Origin: an uncultured Actinomycetes bacterium
GTDB lineage: Bacteria; Actinomycetota; Acidimicrobiia; Acidimicrobiales; RAAP-2
Assembly: GCA_903900235.1 (NCBI GenBank)
Contig: CAIUMH010000137.1
Span: 1 to 39,673 of the forward strand
Reading direction: 5' to 3'
DNA length: 39,673 nucleotides
Shown: positions 7,985 to 15,807 of the stretch, one piece after another
How positions within the stretch are numbered: position 1 is the first letter of the stretch
Layout: each line of letters begins with the position of its first letter
Made by a program: the position numbers and the translations under genes
The notes under the pieces: model-generated
Seen by the model: the letters and a program-made list of their open reading frames with translations, nothing else
What the model was told of the DNA's origin: nothing
Database searches by the model: none

Positions 7985-9240
7985 GAGGAGCGCAGCGCCC
8001 GTCGGAGCGTGTCGAGGGCGGAGATGGCTGCGTAGGACCGAACGCGTGGCCGGTCGCCGGGCAGGTGAAGTTCGAAGGCCTCGGGGGGGCGACCGGGTAG
8101 GGCCATCCCGACGAAGACCGTGCCGGCCGGCTGGTCATCCTGGGTGGTCGGACCCGCCACGCCGGTGACCGACAGGCCAATATCGCTGCCGAGCTGCCGA
8201 GCTGCTCCCTCGGCCATGGCCACCGCTGCCGCAGCGGAGACCACCGGCCCCGCCGGAACGCCGAGCAAGTTGTGCTTGACCTCCGAGGCATAGGACACGA
8301 TGGCGCCGCGGAACCAGGCGCTGGCTCCCTCGACGGCCACGAGGCGACTGGCGATCAGGCCGCCAGTAAGTGACTCGGCGAGGCCGAGGGTCATCCCCCG
8401 CTCGAGGAGCAAGGCGGCGATGGCGTGCTCCATGGTCTCGTCGTCTCGTCCGAACACGATGTCGCCGTACCGAGCTTCGATGAGCGCGAGGACCTCCGCC
8501 TCCTCTGCATCGAGCAGGGCAACGGCCGCAGCCTCAGTCGGCGCCTTGGCCGTCAGGCGAACCTTGATTCCTTCGATGCCAGAGGCCAAGAAGGCCACCG
8601 TGACCCCGGCGCCCGACGTGGCGTGATGGTCGAATCGGGGTCCGACGGCTTCGGCCAGGCCAGACTCCGAGCTGCCCCAGGTACGCAGCACCCGGGAGCG
8701 AATGACCGCCGCGTCATCGTCACCGATGCGTGAACGCAGGTCCGGCAAGATGGCCCGCTCGAACATCTCGGACATCTCGTAGGGAACACCGGGCACCGCA
8801 TAGACGACCTTGTTGCCGACCGGGCAGATGAGGCCCGGTGCAGTACCTCGGACCTGAGCGATGATGGCGGCACCGACAGGAACCTCAGCCTGGCGACGGT
8901 TGTTCTCCGACATCTCGCGGCCGCGCGACGAGAACATCTGGGCGATCACGTCGACGATGGCCTCATCCACGATCAGCGCCACGTTCATGACCTCGGCGAT
9001 TGCCTCTCGAGTGATGTCGTCCTGAGTGGGGCCAAGACCACCGCAGACGATCACGGCGTCCGATCGGCTCAGCGCGGTGCGAAGAGCCATCACCATGCGC
9101 CGCGGATTGTCGCCGACGGCCTGATGGAAGTGGCTATCGATCCCCGCGGCGGCAAGCTGCTCGCCGAGCCATGCCGAGTTGGTGTCCTGGATCTGTCCGA
9201 GCAGCAGCTCGGTGCCGATGGCGACGATCTCGACTCTCAT
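7981..9240 (-). CDS. cinA: CinA-like protein (nicotinamide-nucleotide amidase family)
   Basis: 419 aa from the ATG at 9240, which overlaps the pgsA stop (ATGA). The N-terminal MoaB/MogA-like domain starts MRVEIVAIGTELLLGQIQDT and includes VCGGLGPTQDDITREAIAE. The C-terminal CinA/PncC domain (about 265-419) has GLAESLTGGLIASRL and SVTGVAGPT. The family hydrolyses NMN to nicotinic acid mononucleotide (PncC domain) and ADP-ribose-like nucleotides (N-domain), acting in pyridine nucleotide recycling. Both domains look complete. The position behind pgsA is the ancestral order; usually recA comes next, but here four genes intervene. Confidence 0.95.
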   Translation of the reverse strand: MRVEIVAIGTELLLGQIQDTNSAWLGEQLAAAGIDSHFHQAVGDNPRRMVMALRTALSRSDAVIVCGGLGPTQDDITREAIAEVMNVALIVDEAIVDVIAQMFSSRGREMSENNRRQAEVPVGAAIIAQVRGTAPGLICPVGNKVVYAVPGVPYEMSEMFERAILPDLRSRIGDDDAAVIRSRVLRTWGSSESGLAEAVGPRFDHHATSGAGVTVAFLASGIEGIKVRLTAKAPTEAAAVALLDAEEAEVLALIEARYGDIVFGRDDETMEHAIAALLLERGMTLGLAESLTGGLIASRLVAVEGASAWFRGAIVSYASEVKHNLLGVPAGPVVSAAAAVAMAEGAARQLGSDIGLSVTGVAGPTTQDDQPAGTVFVGMALPGRPPEAFELHLPGDRPRVRSYAAISALDTLRRALRSS

Positions 9241-9797
9241 GAGATCGCCATGGCCCGCTTGCCGTCGACGTAGTACTCCACCCCGGTCCACACGGTGAGT
9301 CCCACGGCGATCCACAGGATGGTCACGTGGAACCAGCCAAGATTTGCCAACGGCGGGGTTACCACCACGGCGATGGACAGATCTTGGAAGAGCGTCTTGA
9401 TCTTGGCCGTCTTGCGAGCTGGGATGGACACCCCGCGCTTAGATGCCACCGTCCGGTACCACGACATCCACAACTCCCGGGCGGCAATGATCGCGACGGG
9501 CAGCCACCACATGTGGTGGAGGGCCACCAGGGTGATCATGCAACTGAGGACGACGATCTTGTCGATCAACGGATCGAGGAAGGCACCCGAGCGGGTCGAG
9601 CCCATCCGACGGGCGACGATGCCGTCGAGGCCGTCGGAGAACGCCACCACGGCACCGAGACCGGCCGTGGGCCACGCGGCCCCCCAGTGCACCATCATCC
9701 AGATGAAGACCGGGGTCAGGACGAGCCGGCCGACCGTGATCAGGTTGGCCGGGGTGGCGATGGCGGTCTCCCCGAAGGTGCGGTTGTCGGCGGTCAT
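9237..9797 (-). CDS. pgsA: CDP-diacylglycerol--glycerol-3-phosphate 3-phosphatidyltransferase
   Basis: 186 aa. The CDP-alcohol phosphotransferase signature is present: SDGLDGIVAR (Asp55, Asp58), then GAFLDPLIDK (Asp75, Asp79). Several hydrophobic helices surround it. It makes phosphatidylglycerophosphate, the first step to phosphatidylglycerol and cardiolipin, in the cytoplasmic membrane. The spacing between the AR pair and the following Gly is 7 residues rather than the canonical 8; I think this occurs in related actinobacterial PgsA proteins, so the enzyme is probably active. ATGA overlaps couple it to rimO upstream and cinA downstream. Confidence 0.93.
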   Translation of the reverse strand: MTADNRTFGETAIATPANLITVGRLVLTPVFIWMMVHWGAAWPTAGLGAVVAFSDGLDGIVARRMGSTRSGAFLDPLIDKIVVLSCMITLVALHHMWWLPVAIIAARELWMSWYRTVASKRGVSIPARKTAKIKTLFQDLSIAVVVTPPLANLGWFHVTILWIAVGLTVWTGVEYYVDGKRAMAIS

Positions 9798-11125
9798 CGT
9801 GCCACCACCGGCACGCCCACGACATCTGTTCCCAGCGACTCGGTGATCTCCACGAGCACCATCGTGCCAGTCGCGAGGTCCTCAGGCACGATGATCACGC
9901 CATCGATGTCCGGGGCTTCGGCCGAGGATCGAGCGATACCGGGTGAGTCGATCAGCACCCGGCGAGTCTGCCCGACCAGCCCGTCGCGCTTGGATTCAGT
10001 GATCTGGTCCTGTCGCTCGGTCAGCTCAGCCATGCGCTCAGCCATCAGCTCGGGGGCGACCTGGTCGTCACGGGCCGCCGCTGGCGTCCCTACCTCGGCC
10101 GAGTACGTGAAGAAACCGGCCCAATCGAGCTCAGCCTCGTCAAGGAAGCCCAGCAGCTCATCATGGTCCTCCTCAGTCTCTCCGGGATAGCCGACGATGA
10201 ACGACGAGCGGAATGCCGAGGTGGATTCGGCTGAGCGGATGGAGGCCATGCGCTCAAGGAATCGATCACCATCGCCCCATCGAGCCATCCGACGCAGATG
10301 AGGCCGGCTGACGTGCTGCAGTGAGAGGTCGAAGTACGGGACCCCAGTGCCGAGGACTGCCTCGATCAGCGCCTCGGTGAGCCCCGAGGGGTACAGGTAG
10401 AGGAGCCGGACTCGCTCGATGCGCGCCGCCGCCTCGTTGACCAGCGCCACGAGAGGCTGGGTTCCCGGTGCCGGGACGTCGAGAACGTCGAGCGCTGAGG
10501 CTTCGCCTCCCCGACGCCGATCGCGACCCCAGCTGGCGAGGTCCTGGGCGATCAACACCACTTCCTTGGTCCCCCCGGCGGCGAGCTGGTCGATCTCGGC
10601 CAGGATCGAAGGTCCAGATCGGCTCAGCTGATCACCTCGGAACGAGGGAATAGCGCAGAACCCACAACGACGATCGCATCCCTCTGCCACCTTGACATAC
10701 GCCCAGGGGCCACCGGGCGTGGTGCGCGGGAGATCGAGGAGCGCATCGGCGGGCGACCCGTCCCGGGTCGGTCCAAGGACGACGCGCGTCGGGCTCGGAG
10801 CGGTAAGCGAATGGCCAAACCCGGCCACAAGGTCGATCTCCGGCAAGGCGTCGGCGAGCTCCTGGCCCGATCGCTCGGCGAGGCAACCGGTGACCACGAG
10901 ACGGGAGCCCTTCGGTCGCAGTTCGTCCATGGCGAGAATGGTCTCGATCGACTCCTCCCGAGCGATCTCGATGAAGGCGCAGGTGTTGACCACCACGAGG
11001 TCGGCCTCAGAGGGGTCGTCACACGGCACGTATCCCTCGGCGGCCAACTGGCCCATGAGCCGATCGGAGTCGACCTCGTTCTTCGGGCAGCCCAGGGTCT
11101 CGAGCCAGTACCGCTGTCCCGACAT
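9794..11125 (-). CDS. rimO: Ribosomal protein S12 methylthiotransferase RimO
   Basis: 443 aa, full length for the family. The N-terminal UPF0004 domain has Cys13 (ETLGCPKNEVDS), Cys49 (VNTCAFI) and Cys81 (VTGCLAE), ligands of the auxiliary [4Fe-4S] cluster. The radical-SAM motif C-x3-C-x2-C is CDRRCGFC (Cys150, 154, 157). FIVGYPGETEEDHDEL follows in the barrel, and a TRAM-like domain ends the protein. GCPKNEVDS and CAIPSFRG favour RimO, which methylthiolates an Asp of S12, over MiaB. A strong ribosome site (AGGAGAGG) lies about 10 nt before the ATG. It is the first gene of the five-gene overlapping run ending in exoD. Confidence 0.96.
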   Translation of the reverse strand: MSGQRYWLETLGCPKNEVDSDRLMGQLAAEGYVPCDDPSEADLVVVNTCAFIEIAREESIETILAMDELRPKGSRLVVTGCLAERSGQELADALPEIDLVAGFGHSLTAPSPTRVVLGPTRDGSPADALLDLPRTTPGGPWAYVKVAEGCDRRCGFCAIPSFRGDQLSRSGPSILAEIDQLAAGGTKEVVLIAQDLASWGRDRRRGGEASALDVLDVPAPGTQPLVALVNEAAARIERVRLLYLYPSGLTEALIEAVLGTGVPYFDLSLQHVSRPHLRRMARWGDGDRFLERMASIRSAESTSAFRSSFIVGYPGETEEDHDELLGFLDEAELDWAGFFTYSAEVGTPAAARDDQVAPELMAERMAELTERQDQITESKRDGLVGQTRRVLIDSPGIARSSAEAPDIDGVIIVPEDLATGTMVLVEITESLGTDVVGVPVVAR

Positions 11126-11226
11126 CCCGGTCGTCCTCTCCTTCTCCGGCGCACCGTGCGGCCAGATGACGAGGGTACCGGGCGCCGGGACGTACCCGGC
11201 TCAGAACGGCGCGCTCGAGGCCGATG

Positions 11227-11236
11227 ACCCTAGCCT
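11227..11236. promoter_or_regulatory. Possible overlapping divergent -10 boxes for rimO and the CMD gene
   Basis: TAGCCT (11231-11236, plus strand) would serve the gene at 11268, giving a short leader with an AGGAAGG ribosome site. TAGGGT (11232 to 11227, minus strand) would serve rimO with a leader of about 95 nt. Both are TAnnnT boxes, but neither has a good -35 at the right distance, and they overlap, so one or both may be wrong. Confidence 0.3.
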
Positions 11237-11267
11237 TGGGGAGACGTCAAGCAGGAAGGCCGCAGCG

Positions 11268-11750
11268 ATGGCACGCATCGAGATTCCCGATGGTAGGGGT
11301 CCAGACATCCACCGGGTCTGGCAATACCGCCCCGCCATGGCGGTCGGTGCCGGGGCCCTTGCCGACGCCGTCTATGAAAAGAGCGAACTCCCGGCACGAG
11401 AGCGCGAGGCGGCGCGCATCCGGGTCGCGGCCCGCAATGAGTGCCAGGTCTGCCTCGGGTGGCGCGACGACTCGCTCGCCGCCGAGGGAGTCGACGAACA
11501 GCTCTACGGGGCGGTGCTCATCGACGACCTCAGTGGACTCTCGACCCGTGAGGCACTCGCCGTGCGCTACGCCGATCTATTCGCCACCGATCACCTCAGC
11601 ATCGATGACGAGATGATGGCCGACATGCGATCTGCCTTCAGCGATGCCGAGATCCTCGACCTCACCCTGTGCTGCTCCAACTGGGTGGGGATGGGCCGTC
11701 TCAACCAGGTCCTTGGCCTCGACACCGGCTGCGCCGTGCCCAATCACTGA
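11268..11750 (+). CDS. Carboxymuconolactone decarboxylase / AhpD-like family protein
   Basis: 160 aa from the ATG at 11268, with AGGAAGG about 10 nt upstream. The motif AARNECQVCLGWRDD (Cys59, Cys62) is the redox-active C-x-x-C of AhpD-like proteins. However, the His usually three residues after the second Cys is replaced here (CLGW). The surrounding helices (LPAREREAARIRVAA and LSTREALAVRYADLFATD) and the end (DLTLCCSNWVGMGRLNQVL) fit the CMD family. Members include alkylhydroperoxidase partners and gamma-carboxymuconolactone decarboxylases; the C-x-x-C favours a peroxidase or thiol-disulfide role. Substrate unknown. Confidence 0.8.
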   Translation: MARIEIPDGRGPDIHRVWQYRPAMAVGAGALADAVYEKSELPAREREAARIRVAARNECQVCLGWRDDSLAAEGVDEQLYGAVLIDDLSGLSTREALAVRYADLFATDHLSIDDEMMADMRSAFSDAEILDLTLCCSNWVGMGRLNQVLGLDTGCAVPNH

Positions 11751-11774
11751 GTCGCCAGCGGCGATACTGGGCCG

Positions 11775-12545
11775 ATGCACCGACACTCCCCAGTCCTCGA
11801 CCGGCTCGAAGTCGCCAAGGTCCCGGCCACGATCACGGCGATCTTCTGGGTCACCAAGTTGCTGACCACCGCCGCCGGAGAGACCGTCTCGGACTGGATG
11901 GTCCATGCCATGGCTCCGGTCCTCGCTGTGCTCATCGGCCTCGTGGCCCTCGCTGGGGCGATGGCCGTTCAGCTCCGAGCTCCGCGCTACGTGCCTTGGA
12001 TCTACTGGCTAGCCGCCAGCATGGTCTCCATCTTCGGCACCATGGCCGCCGATGTCACCCACGTCGGCATCGGTGTCCCCTATGCCGTTTCAACCATCAC
12101 CTTCGCCGTCGTCCTCCTCGCCATGTTCGTCGTCTGGAATCGCAGTGAGGGCACCCTGTCGATCCACTCGATCACCACCCCCCGGCGTGAGATCTTCTAC
12201 TGGCTGTGCGTGGTCACCACGTTCGCCCTTGGCACCGCTGCCGGTGACTTCACGGCCATCGCACTCAAGCTCGGCTACCTCACTTCGGGACTCCTCTTCA
12301 CGGCCATCTTCTTGATCCCTGCCCTCGGGTACTGGAAACTGCGCTGGAACGGGATCTTCGCCTTCTGGTTCGCCTACATCTTCACCAGGCCCGTGGGCGC
12401 CTCCTTCGCCGATTGGCTCGAGAAGCCTCGTCAGGTCGGTGGCCTTGACCTCGGCCACCCCCTCGTCGCGGCCGTGCTGATTTCAGGCATCGTGCTCGCC
12501 GTGCTCGGACAACAGATGGCCTGGCGACGGACCGTGGTCGACTGA
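11775..12545 (+). CDS. COG4705-type polytopic membrane protein
   Basis: 256 aa with about eight hydrophobic segments. The pattern AKVPATITAIFWVTKLLTTAAGETVSDW at the start, a repeat-like FALGTAAGDFTAIALKLGY in the second half, and FWFAYIFTRPVGASFADWLEKP near the end match COG4705, whose function is unclear. The two halves look like an internal duplication: TTAAGETVSDW and TAAGDFTAIAL both carry the A-G-[DE] element. A GATACT hexamer ends 6 nt before the ATG, so it may be transcribed leaderless. The thioesterase gene follows after 2 nt. Confidence 0.7.
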   Translation: MHRHSPVLDRLEVAKVPATITAIFWVTKLLTTAAGETVSDWMVHAMAPVLAVLIGLVALAGAMAVQLRAPRYVPWIYWLAASMVSIFGTMAADVTHVGIGVPYAVSTITFAVVLLAMFVVWNRSEGTLSIHSITTPRREIFYWLCVVTTFALGTAAGDFTAIALKLGYLTSGLLFTAIFLIPALGYWKLRWNGIFAFWFAYIFTRPVGASFADWLEKPRQVGGLDLGHPLVAAVLISGIVLAVLGQQMAWRRTVVD

Positions 12546-12547
12546 CG

Positions 12548-13261
12548 ATGGACATCGAGTTCACCCCGCCGCCGCCGACCGGTCGCCGGTTCCGCCAGCG
12601 AGCTCAGGTGCACCTCGCCGATGCCGGCCCCGACGGCCGCCTGCGGGTGGATGGTCTGGTGCGATTCCTCCAAGACGTGGCAACCGATGACTGGTCCGAC
12701 ACAGGAGTGCGGGACGGGACGACCTGGGTTGTCCGTCGGACCGCGCTCCGACTGGTCGAGGGGGAGCACTGGCCCATGCTCAACACGGCAGTCATCCTCG
12801 ACACCTGGTGCTCGGGGAGCGGTGCCGCCTGGGCCGAGCGACGGACGGACCTGCTGATCGACGATACCGTCGTCGCGCACGCGTCGGCCCTATGGGTGCC
12901 CCTCGATCCGCAGGGTCGCCCGAGACGCATCTCGCCGGCCTTTCAACAGGTCTACGCCGAGGCCGCTCAAGGACGGAAGGTCTCCGGCCGGATCCGATCA
13001 CCAGGGTTGCCCAACGATGCCGTCATCACCCCATGGGCCTTGCGCAAGGCCGATCTCGACATCGTCGACCACGTGAACAATGCCGTGGCGTGGGCCGCCA
13101 TCGTGGAGGCGGCGTCCGGCCCGGTGGCATCAGCCGTGCTACTGCACCACGCACCGCTCGTTGCTGGCGACCAGGTGGAGCTCCACGCCACCGATTCAGG
13201 GGTGTGGCTAACGGTGGCGGGCGAGGTGCGCGTGTCGGCTCGCTTCAGGACCTTCAGGTGA
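12548..13261 (+). CDS. Acyl-ACP thioesterase-like protein
   Basis: 237 aa from an ATG 2 nt after the preceding stop. It has two hotdog domains: the first with RVDGLVRFLQDVATDDWSDTG and TTWVVRRTALRL, the second with ITPWALRKADLDIVDHVNNAVAWAAIVEA (about 158-186). The first block plus the D-x-x-x-H-V-N-N motif is typical of bacterial FatA/FatB-like acyl-ACP thioesterases, which release free fatty acids from acyl carrier protein. Actinobacterial members are common and little studied. Its role next to a membrane protein of unknown function is unclear. Confidence 0.85.
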   Translation: MDIEFTPPPPTGRRFRQRAQVHLADAGPDGRLRVDGLVRFLQDVATDDWSDTGVRDGTTWVVRRTALRLVEGEHWPMLNTAVILDTWCSGSGAAWAERRTDLLIDDTVVAHASALWVPLDPQGRPRRISPAFQQVYAEAAQGRKVSGRIRSPGLPNDAVITPWALRKADLDIVDHVNNAVAWAAIVEAASGPVASAVLLHHAPLVAGDQVELHATDSGVWLTVAGEVRVSARFRTFR

Positions 13262-13386
13262 CATCAGGAGATAGTTCGGCATCATGGCGGACCTGGTCTT
13301 GGTATCCAGCGCGCAGACACTCGTGGGCAACCGTCACGGATCGAAGGGTGTCCCTCATTGACGGAGTCCGGCATGGTTCCGACGAC

Positions 13387-13423
13387 ACGAAGAATCCCCC
13401 GCCCAAGGCGGGGGATTCTTCGT
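13387..13423 (-). terminator. Hairpin terminator of the tRNA-Ser gene
   Basis: A 17-bp perfect stem (13387-13403 with 13407-13423) closes a 3-nt loop, CAA. It starts 1 nt after the CCA end of the minus-strand tRNA, so it probably ends that transcript. It may also stop plus-strand read-through from the thioesterase gene. Confidence 0.8.
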
Positions 13424-13424
13424 C

Positions 13425-13516
13425 TGGCGGACAGGGTGGGATTTGAACCCACGGACCCAGTTTCCCAGGTCAAGTCATTAGCAGTGACTCCGATTCGGCC
13501 GCTCTCGCACCTGTCC
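13425..13516 (-). tRNA. tRNA-Ser (anticodon GCU)
   Basis: 92 nt including an encoded CCA. The acceptor stem GGACAGG/CCTGTCC pairs fully. The anticodon stem AGTCA/TGACT frames the loop CTGCTAA with anticodon GCT at 13482 to 13480. The T arm reads GTGGG-TTCAAAT-CCCAC with discriminator G. A long variable arm (about 13455-13475) is as expected for a class II serine tRNA. It reads AGC and AGU codons. Confidence 0.95.
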
Positions 13517-13756
13517 TCAGCCGCTCTGCGCCCACCGCTTGCCCAGTTGTTAGGGTCGCGGCGTGACAAGCTTCCGTTCGCAGGGTACTCGCAACGCTGG
13601 GCGCCGAGCCACCCGGCTGGCAAGCCCCCTCGGAGGCATACGGCGAACGTCGCGGCACGGCAGGACTGCCGTCGGCCACGACGTCCTCTCGGACAGACCG
13701 GCATCAACGACAGGCCGATCACTCAGCCCGGCATGAGGTCAGATCATGGGTGACCA
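13517..13756. other. Intergenic region between the tRNA-Ser 5' end and the acyltransferase-3 gene
   Basis: About 240 nt with no coding frame I trust. It should hold the minus-strand tRNA promoter and the plus-strand promoter for 13757, but no clear -35/-10 pair is visible. A GATCAT hexamer (13742-13747) is a weak candidate for the latter. The stretch 13262-13386 on the other side of the tRNA is also empty apart from the terminator. Confidence 0.5.
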
Positions 13757-14989
13757 GTGACCACGGGGGTCGGAGAGCCGCGATCCAAGCGGGTCATCGG
13801 TGAGGGGCTATCGACGCACCGCAACAGCCTGAACTTCCTGCGACTCGTCCTGGCCTCGATCGTCTTGGTGTCGCACGCCGCAGGCCTCGCGCACTTCCGC
13901 CGAGCCGCGATGATCGTGAACGGGACGAGTGCTGCGCAGCTCTCGCTCTACGGCTTCTTCGCCATCAGTGGCTATCTGATCGCACAGAGCGCCATGCGAA
14001 CTCGGCCCATGGGTTACCTCTGGCGTCGCTGCCTGCGCATCTTCCCGGGCCTCATCGTCTGCACCCTCGTCACCGCGTTCGGCATCGGGCTGCTGGCGTG
14101 GTGGTGGACCGCCAAGCCCGGCTGCAGCCTCGGGTGCTACTTCGGAGCCACTGACTCACCGACCATGTACGTCGTCAAGAACAGCCTGCTGGCCAACCCC
14201 TACTGGACCCAGTACACAATCGCAGGCCTTCCCAACTTCTCCGACTATCCCGGCTTTTGGACATGGAACGCCTCAATCTGGACGCTCTTCTACGAGTTTC
14301 TCTGTTACCTCCTCCTGCTCGCAATGAGCCTGGTGGGGATGCTGCGGAGCCGACTCTCCTCACTCGTAGCCTTCGCTGTGTTGTGGGGAGCGATTATCAC
14401 CATCGAGTTGACAGCCTCGCTGGACAAGCAATTCAACTTCTTCCACTTCTCCGTCTTCGAGTCGATCCTTCGCTTCAGCCTGATCTTCCTGGCCGGATCG
14501 ATCCTGTTTCTCTATCGCGACCGTGTTCCGGACTCCGGGTGGCTGGCGCTTGCCAGTGGCCTCATCTTCAGCGTCGGTGTCCTCCTCCCGATCGACGGAC
14601 GCGTCCCCACCCTCGAGTTCACCTCGATCGATCTGTACCTGCCGTTCCTCGCCTATCCCGTGCTGTGGCTCGGCCTGCACCTGCCATTCCGATCCGTCGG
14701 AGCGAAGAATGACTATTCCTATGGCATCTACATCTACGGGTGGCCAGTGGCCCAGCTCCTGATCATGTGGCATCTGCCCCGGTTCGGCTCGGAGATCTTT
14801 CTCTTGATGACACTGGGCTTCACGGTACCGCTTGCCATCGCAAGCTGGTGGCTTGTCGAGCGGCGTTCCCTGCGCCTCAAGTCGCTCCATCTGCGACGAT
14901 CAGGGGATAGGACCCCAGCGACCTCGCGGAGCGACGAGAGCAGCGCGGATAGAAGGAGTAACCATGACGAAGGGTTCGATGAGCGCTAG
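13757..14989 (+). CDS. Acyltransferase 3 family membrane protein (OafA/YrhL type)
   Basis: 410 aa from a GTG at 13757. The start THRNSLNFLRLVLASIVLVSHA (about 20-41) carries the family's R/D-x-L-R and catalytic-type His elements, and LYGFFAISGYLIAQS follows. About ten membrane segments continue to WWLVERRSLRLKS, the usual end of the fold (ERP/ER motif), after which comes a Ser/Arg/Asp-rich cytoplasmic tail. Such enzymes transfer acyl groups, often acetyl, to sugars of lipopolysaccharide, lipoglycans or antibiotics at the membrane. Its last 26 nt overlap the SDR gene at 14964, suggesting one transcription unit with the two GT-C-like genes. Confidence 0.88.
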   Translation: MTTGVGEPRSKRVIGEGLSTHRNSLNFLRLVLASIVLVSHAAGLAHFRRAAMIVNGTSAAQLSLYGFFAISGYLIAQSAMRTRPMGYLWRRCLRIFPGLIVCTLVTAFGIGLLAWWWTAKPGCSLGCYFGATDSPTMYVVKNSLLANPYWTQYTIAGLPNFSDYPGFWTWNASIWTLFYEFLCYLLLLAMSLVGMLRSRLSSLVAFAVLWGAIITIELTASLDKQFNFFHFSVFESILRFSLIFLAGSILFLYRDRVPDSGWLALASGLIFSVGVLLPIDGRVPTLEFTSIDLYLPFLAYPVLWLGLHLPFRSVGAKNDYSYGIYIYGWPVAQLLIMWHLPRFGSEIFLLMTLGFTVPLAIASWWLVERRSLRLKSLHLRRSGDRTPATSRSDESSADRRSNHDEGFDER

Positions 14990-15779
14990 GAGCGTTGTCC
15001 TCGTCACCGGGGCGTCGGCTGGAATCGGTCGGGCGACCGCCGAGCGTCTCCACCAGAGCGGACGGACCATCATCGGCGCAAGCCGGCGGATGGCGCCGGG
15101 GGTGGCGTGGCAACAGGTCCCCATGGATGTGGACGACGATGCCTCGGTCGCCGACGGCATGGCCAAGATCATCGAAGAGCACGGAGGAATCGATGCTCTC
15201 GTGACCTGCGCGGGGTGGGGGCTGGCCGGCCCGGTGGAGACCACGCCAATCGATGAGGCTCGGGCCCAGATGGAGACCAATTTCTTCGGTACGGTCCGCT
15301 GCGTCACCGCCGCCCTGCCATCGCTGCGTCAGCGCTCCGGCCGGATCATCGTGATCAGCTCGATCGGTGGCCTGCTCGGCCTGCCGTTCCAGGCGTACTA
15401 CTCAGCGTCGAAGTTTGCCCTCGAGGGCTGGGCCGAGGCACTGGCCTGGGAGGTCAAGCCCTTTCACGTCGACGTCACCCTCGTCGAACCCGGCAACTTC
15501 CACACTGACTTCACCGGTAGTCGACGGCGAGTGACGTCGAGGTCCGACGACCCCTATGACGAAGCGTGTCAGCGAGCCATCAGCACCATGGAGGCCGACG
15601 AGCAGGGTGGAGCCGGCCCCGAACGGGTGGCCGAGGTGATCGATCGGCTGCTCGTGGCCCGCCGTCCACCCCGGCGGCGCAGCGTCGGCCCAGCCGGCGA
15701 GCGCCTCGGGTCCTTCACCAAGAGAATCCTTCCCAACCGCCTCTTCGAAGCAGCATCCGCATCGAGCCTCGGCGTCTGA
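14964..15779 (+). CDS. SDR family oxidoreductase
   Basis: 271 aa from the ATG at 14964, with AAGGAG at 14952-14957; longer frames upstream lack a ribosome site. It has the Rossmann motif TGASAGIG (15-22), a catalytic Ser in VISSIGG, and YYSASK with Tyr146/Lys150. The N-N-A-G element is changed to VTCAGWG. It is a classical short-chain dehydrogenase/reductase using NAD(P)H; the substrate is unknown. The C-terminus ends RRSVGPAGERLGSFTKRILPNRLFE, like SDRs acting on lipid or sterol-like substrates. It sits between the acyltransferase and two GT-C-like membrane proteins. Confidence 0.88.
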   Translation: MTKGSMSARSVVLVTGASAGIGRATAERLHQSGRTIIGASRRMAPGVAWQQVPMDVDDDASVADGMAKIIEEHGGIDALVTCAGWGLAGPVETTPIDEARAQMETNFFGTVRCVTAALPSLRQRSGRIIVISSIGGLLGLPFQAYYSASKFALEGWAEALAWEVKPFHVDVTLVEPGNFHTDFTGSRRRVTSRSDDPYDEACQRAISTMEADEQGGAGPERVAEVIDRLLVARRPPRRRSVGPAGERLGSFTKRILPNRLFEAASASSLGV

Positions 15780-15807
15780 GTATGGGTCCCAGTCCGGTGA
15801 TCGCCTG

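Noticed and set aside
9237-9797. Broken PgsA because of 7-residue rather than 8-residue spacing in the CDP-alcohol motif
   Set aside because: All four Asp residues are present and the reading frame is clean; I believe related actinobacterial proteins share this spacing.
13425-13516. tRNA-Ser as the attachment site of an integrated island
   Set aside because: No repeat of the tRNA 3' end and no integrase were seen nearby; the terminator directly behind the gene is intact.
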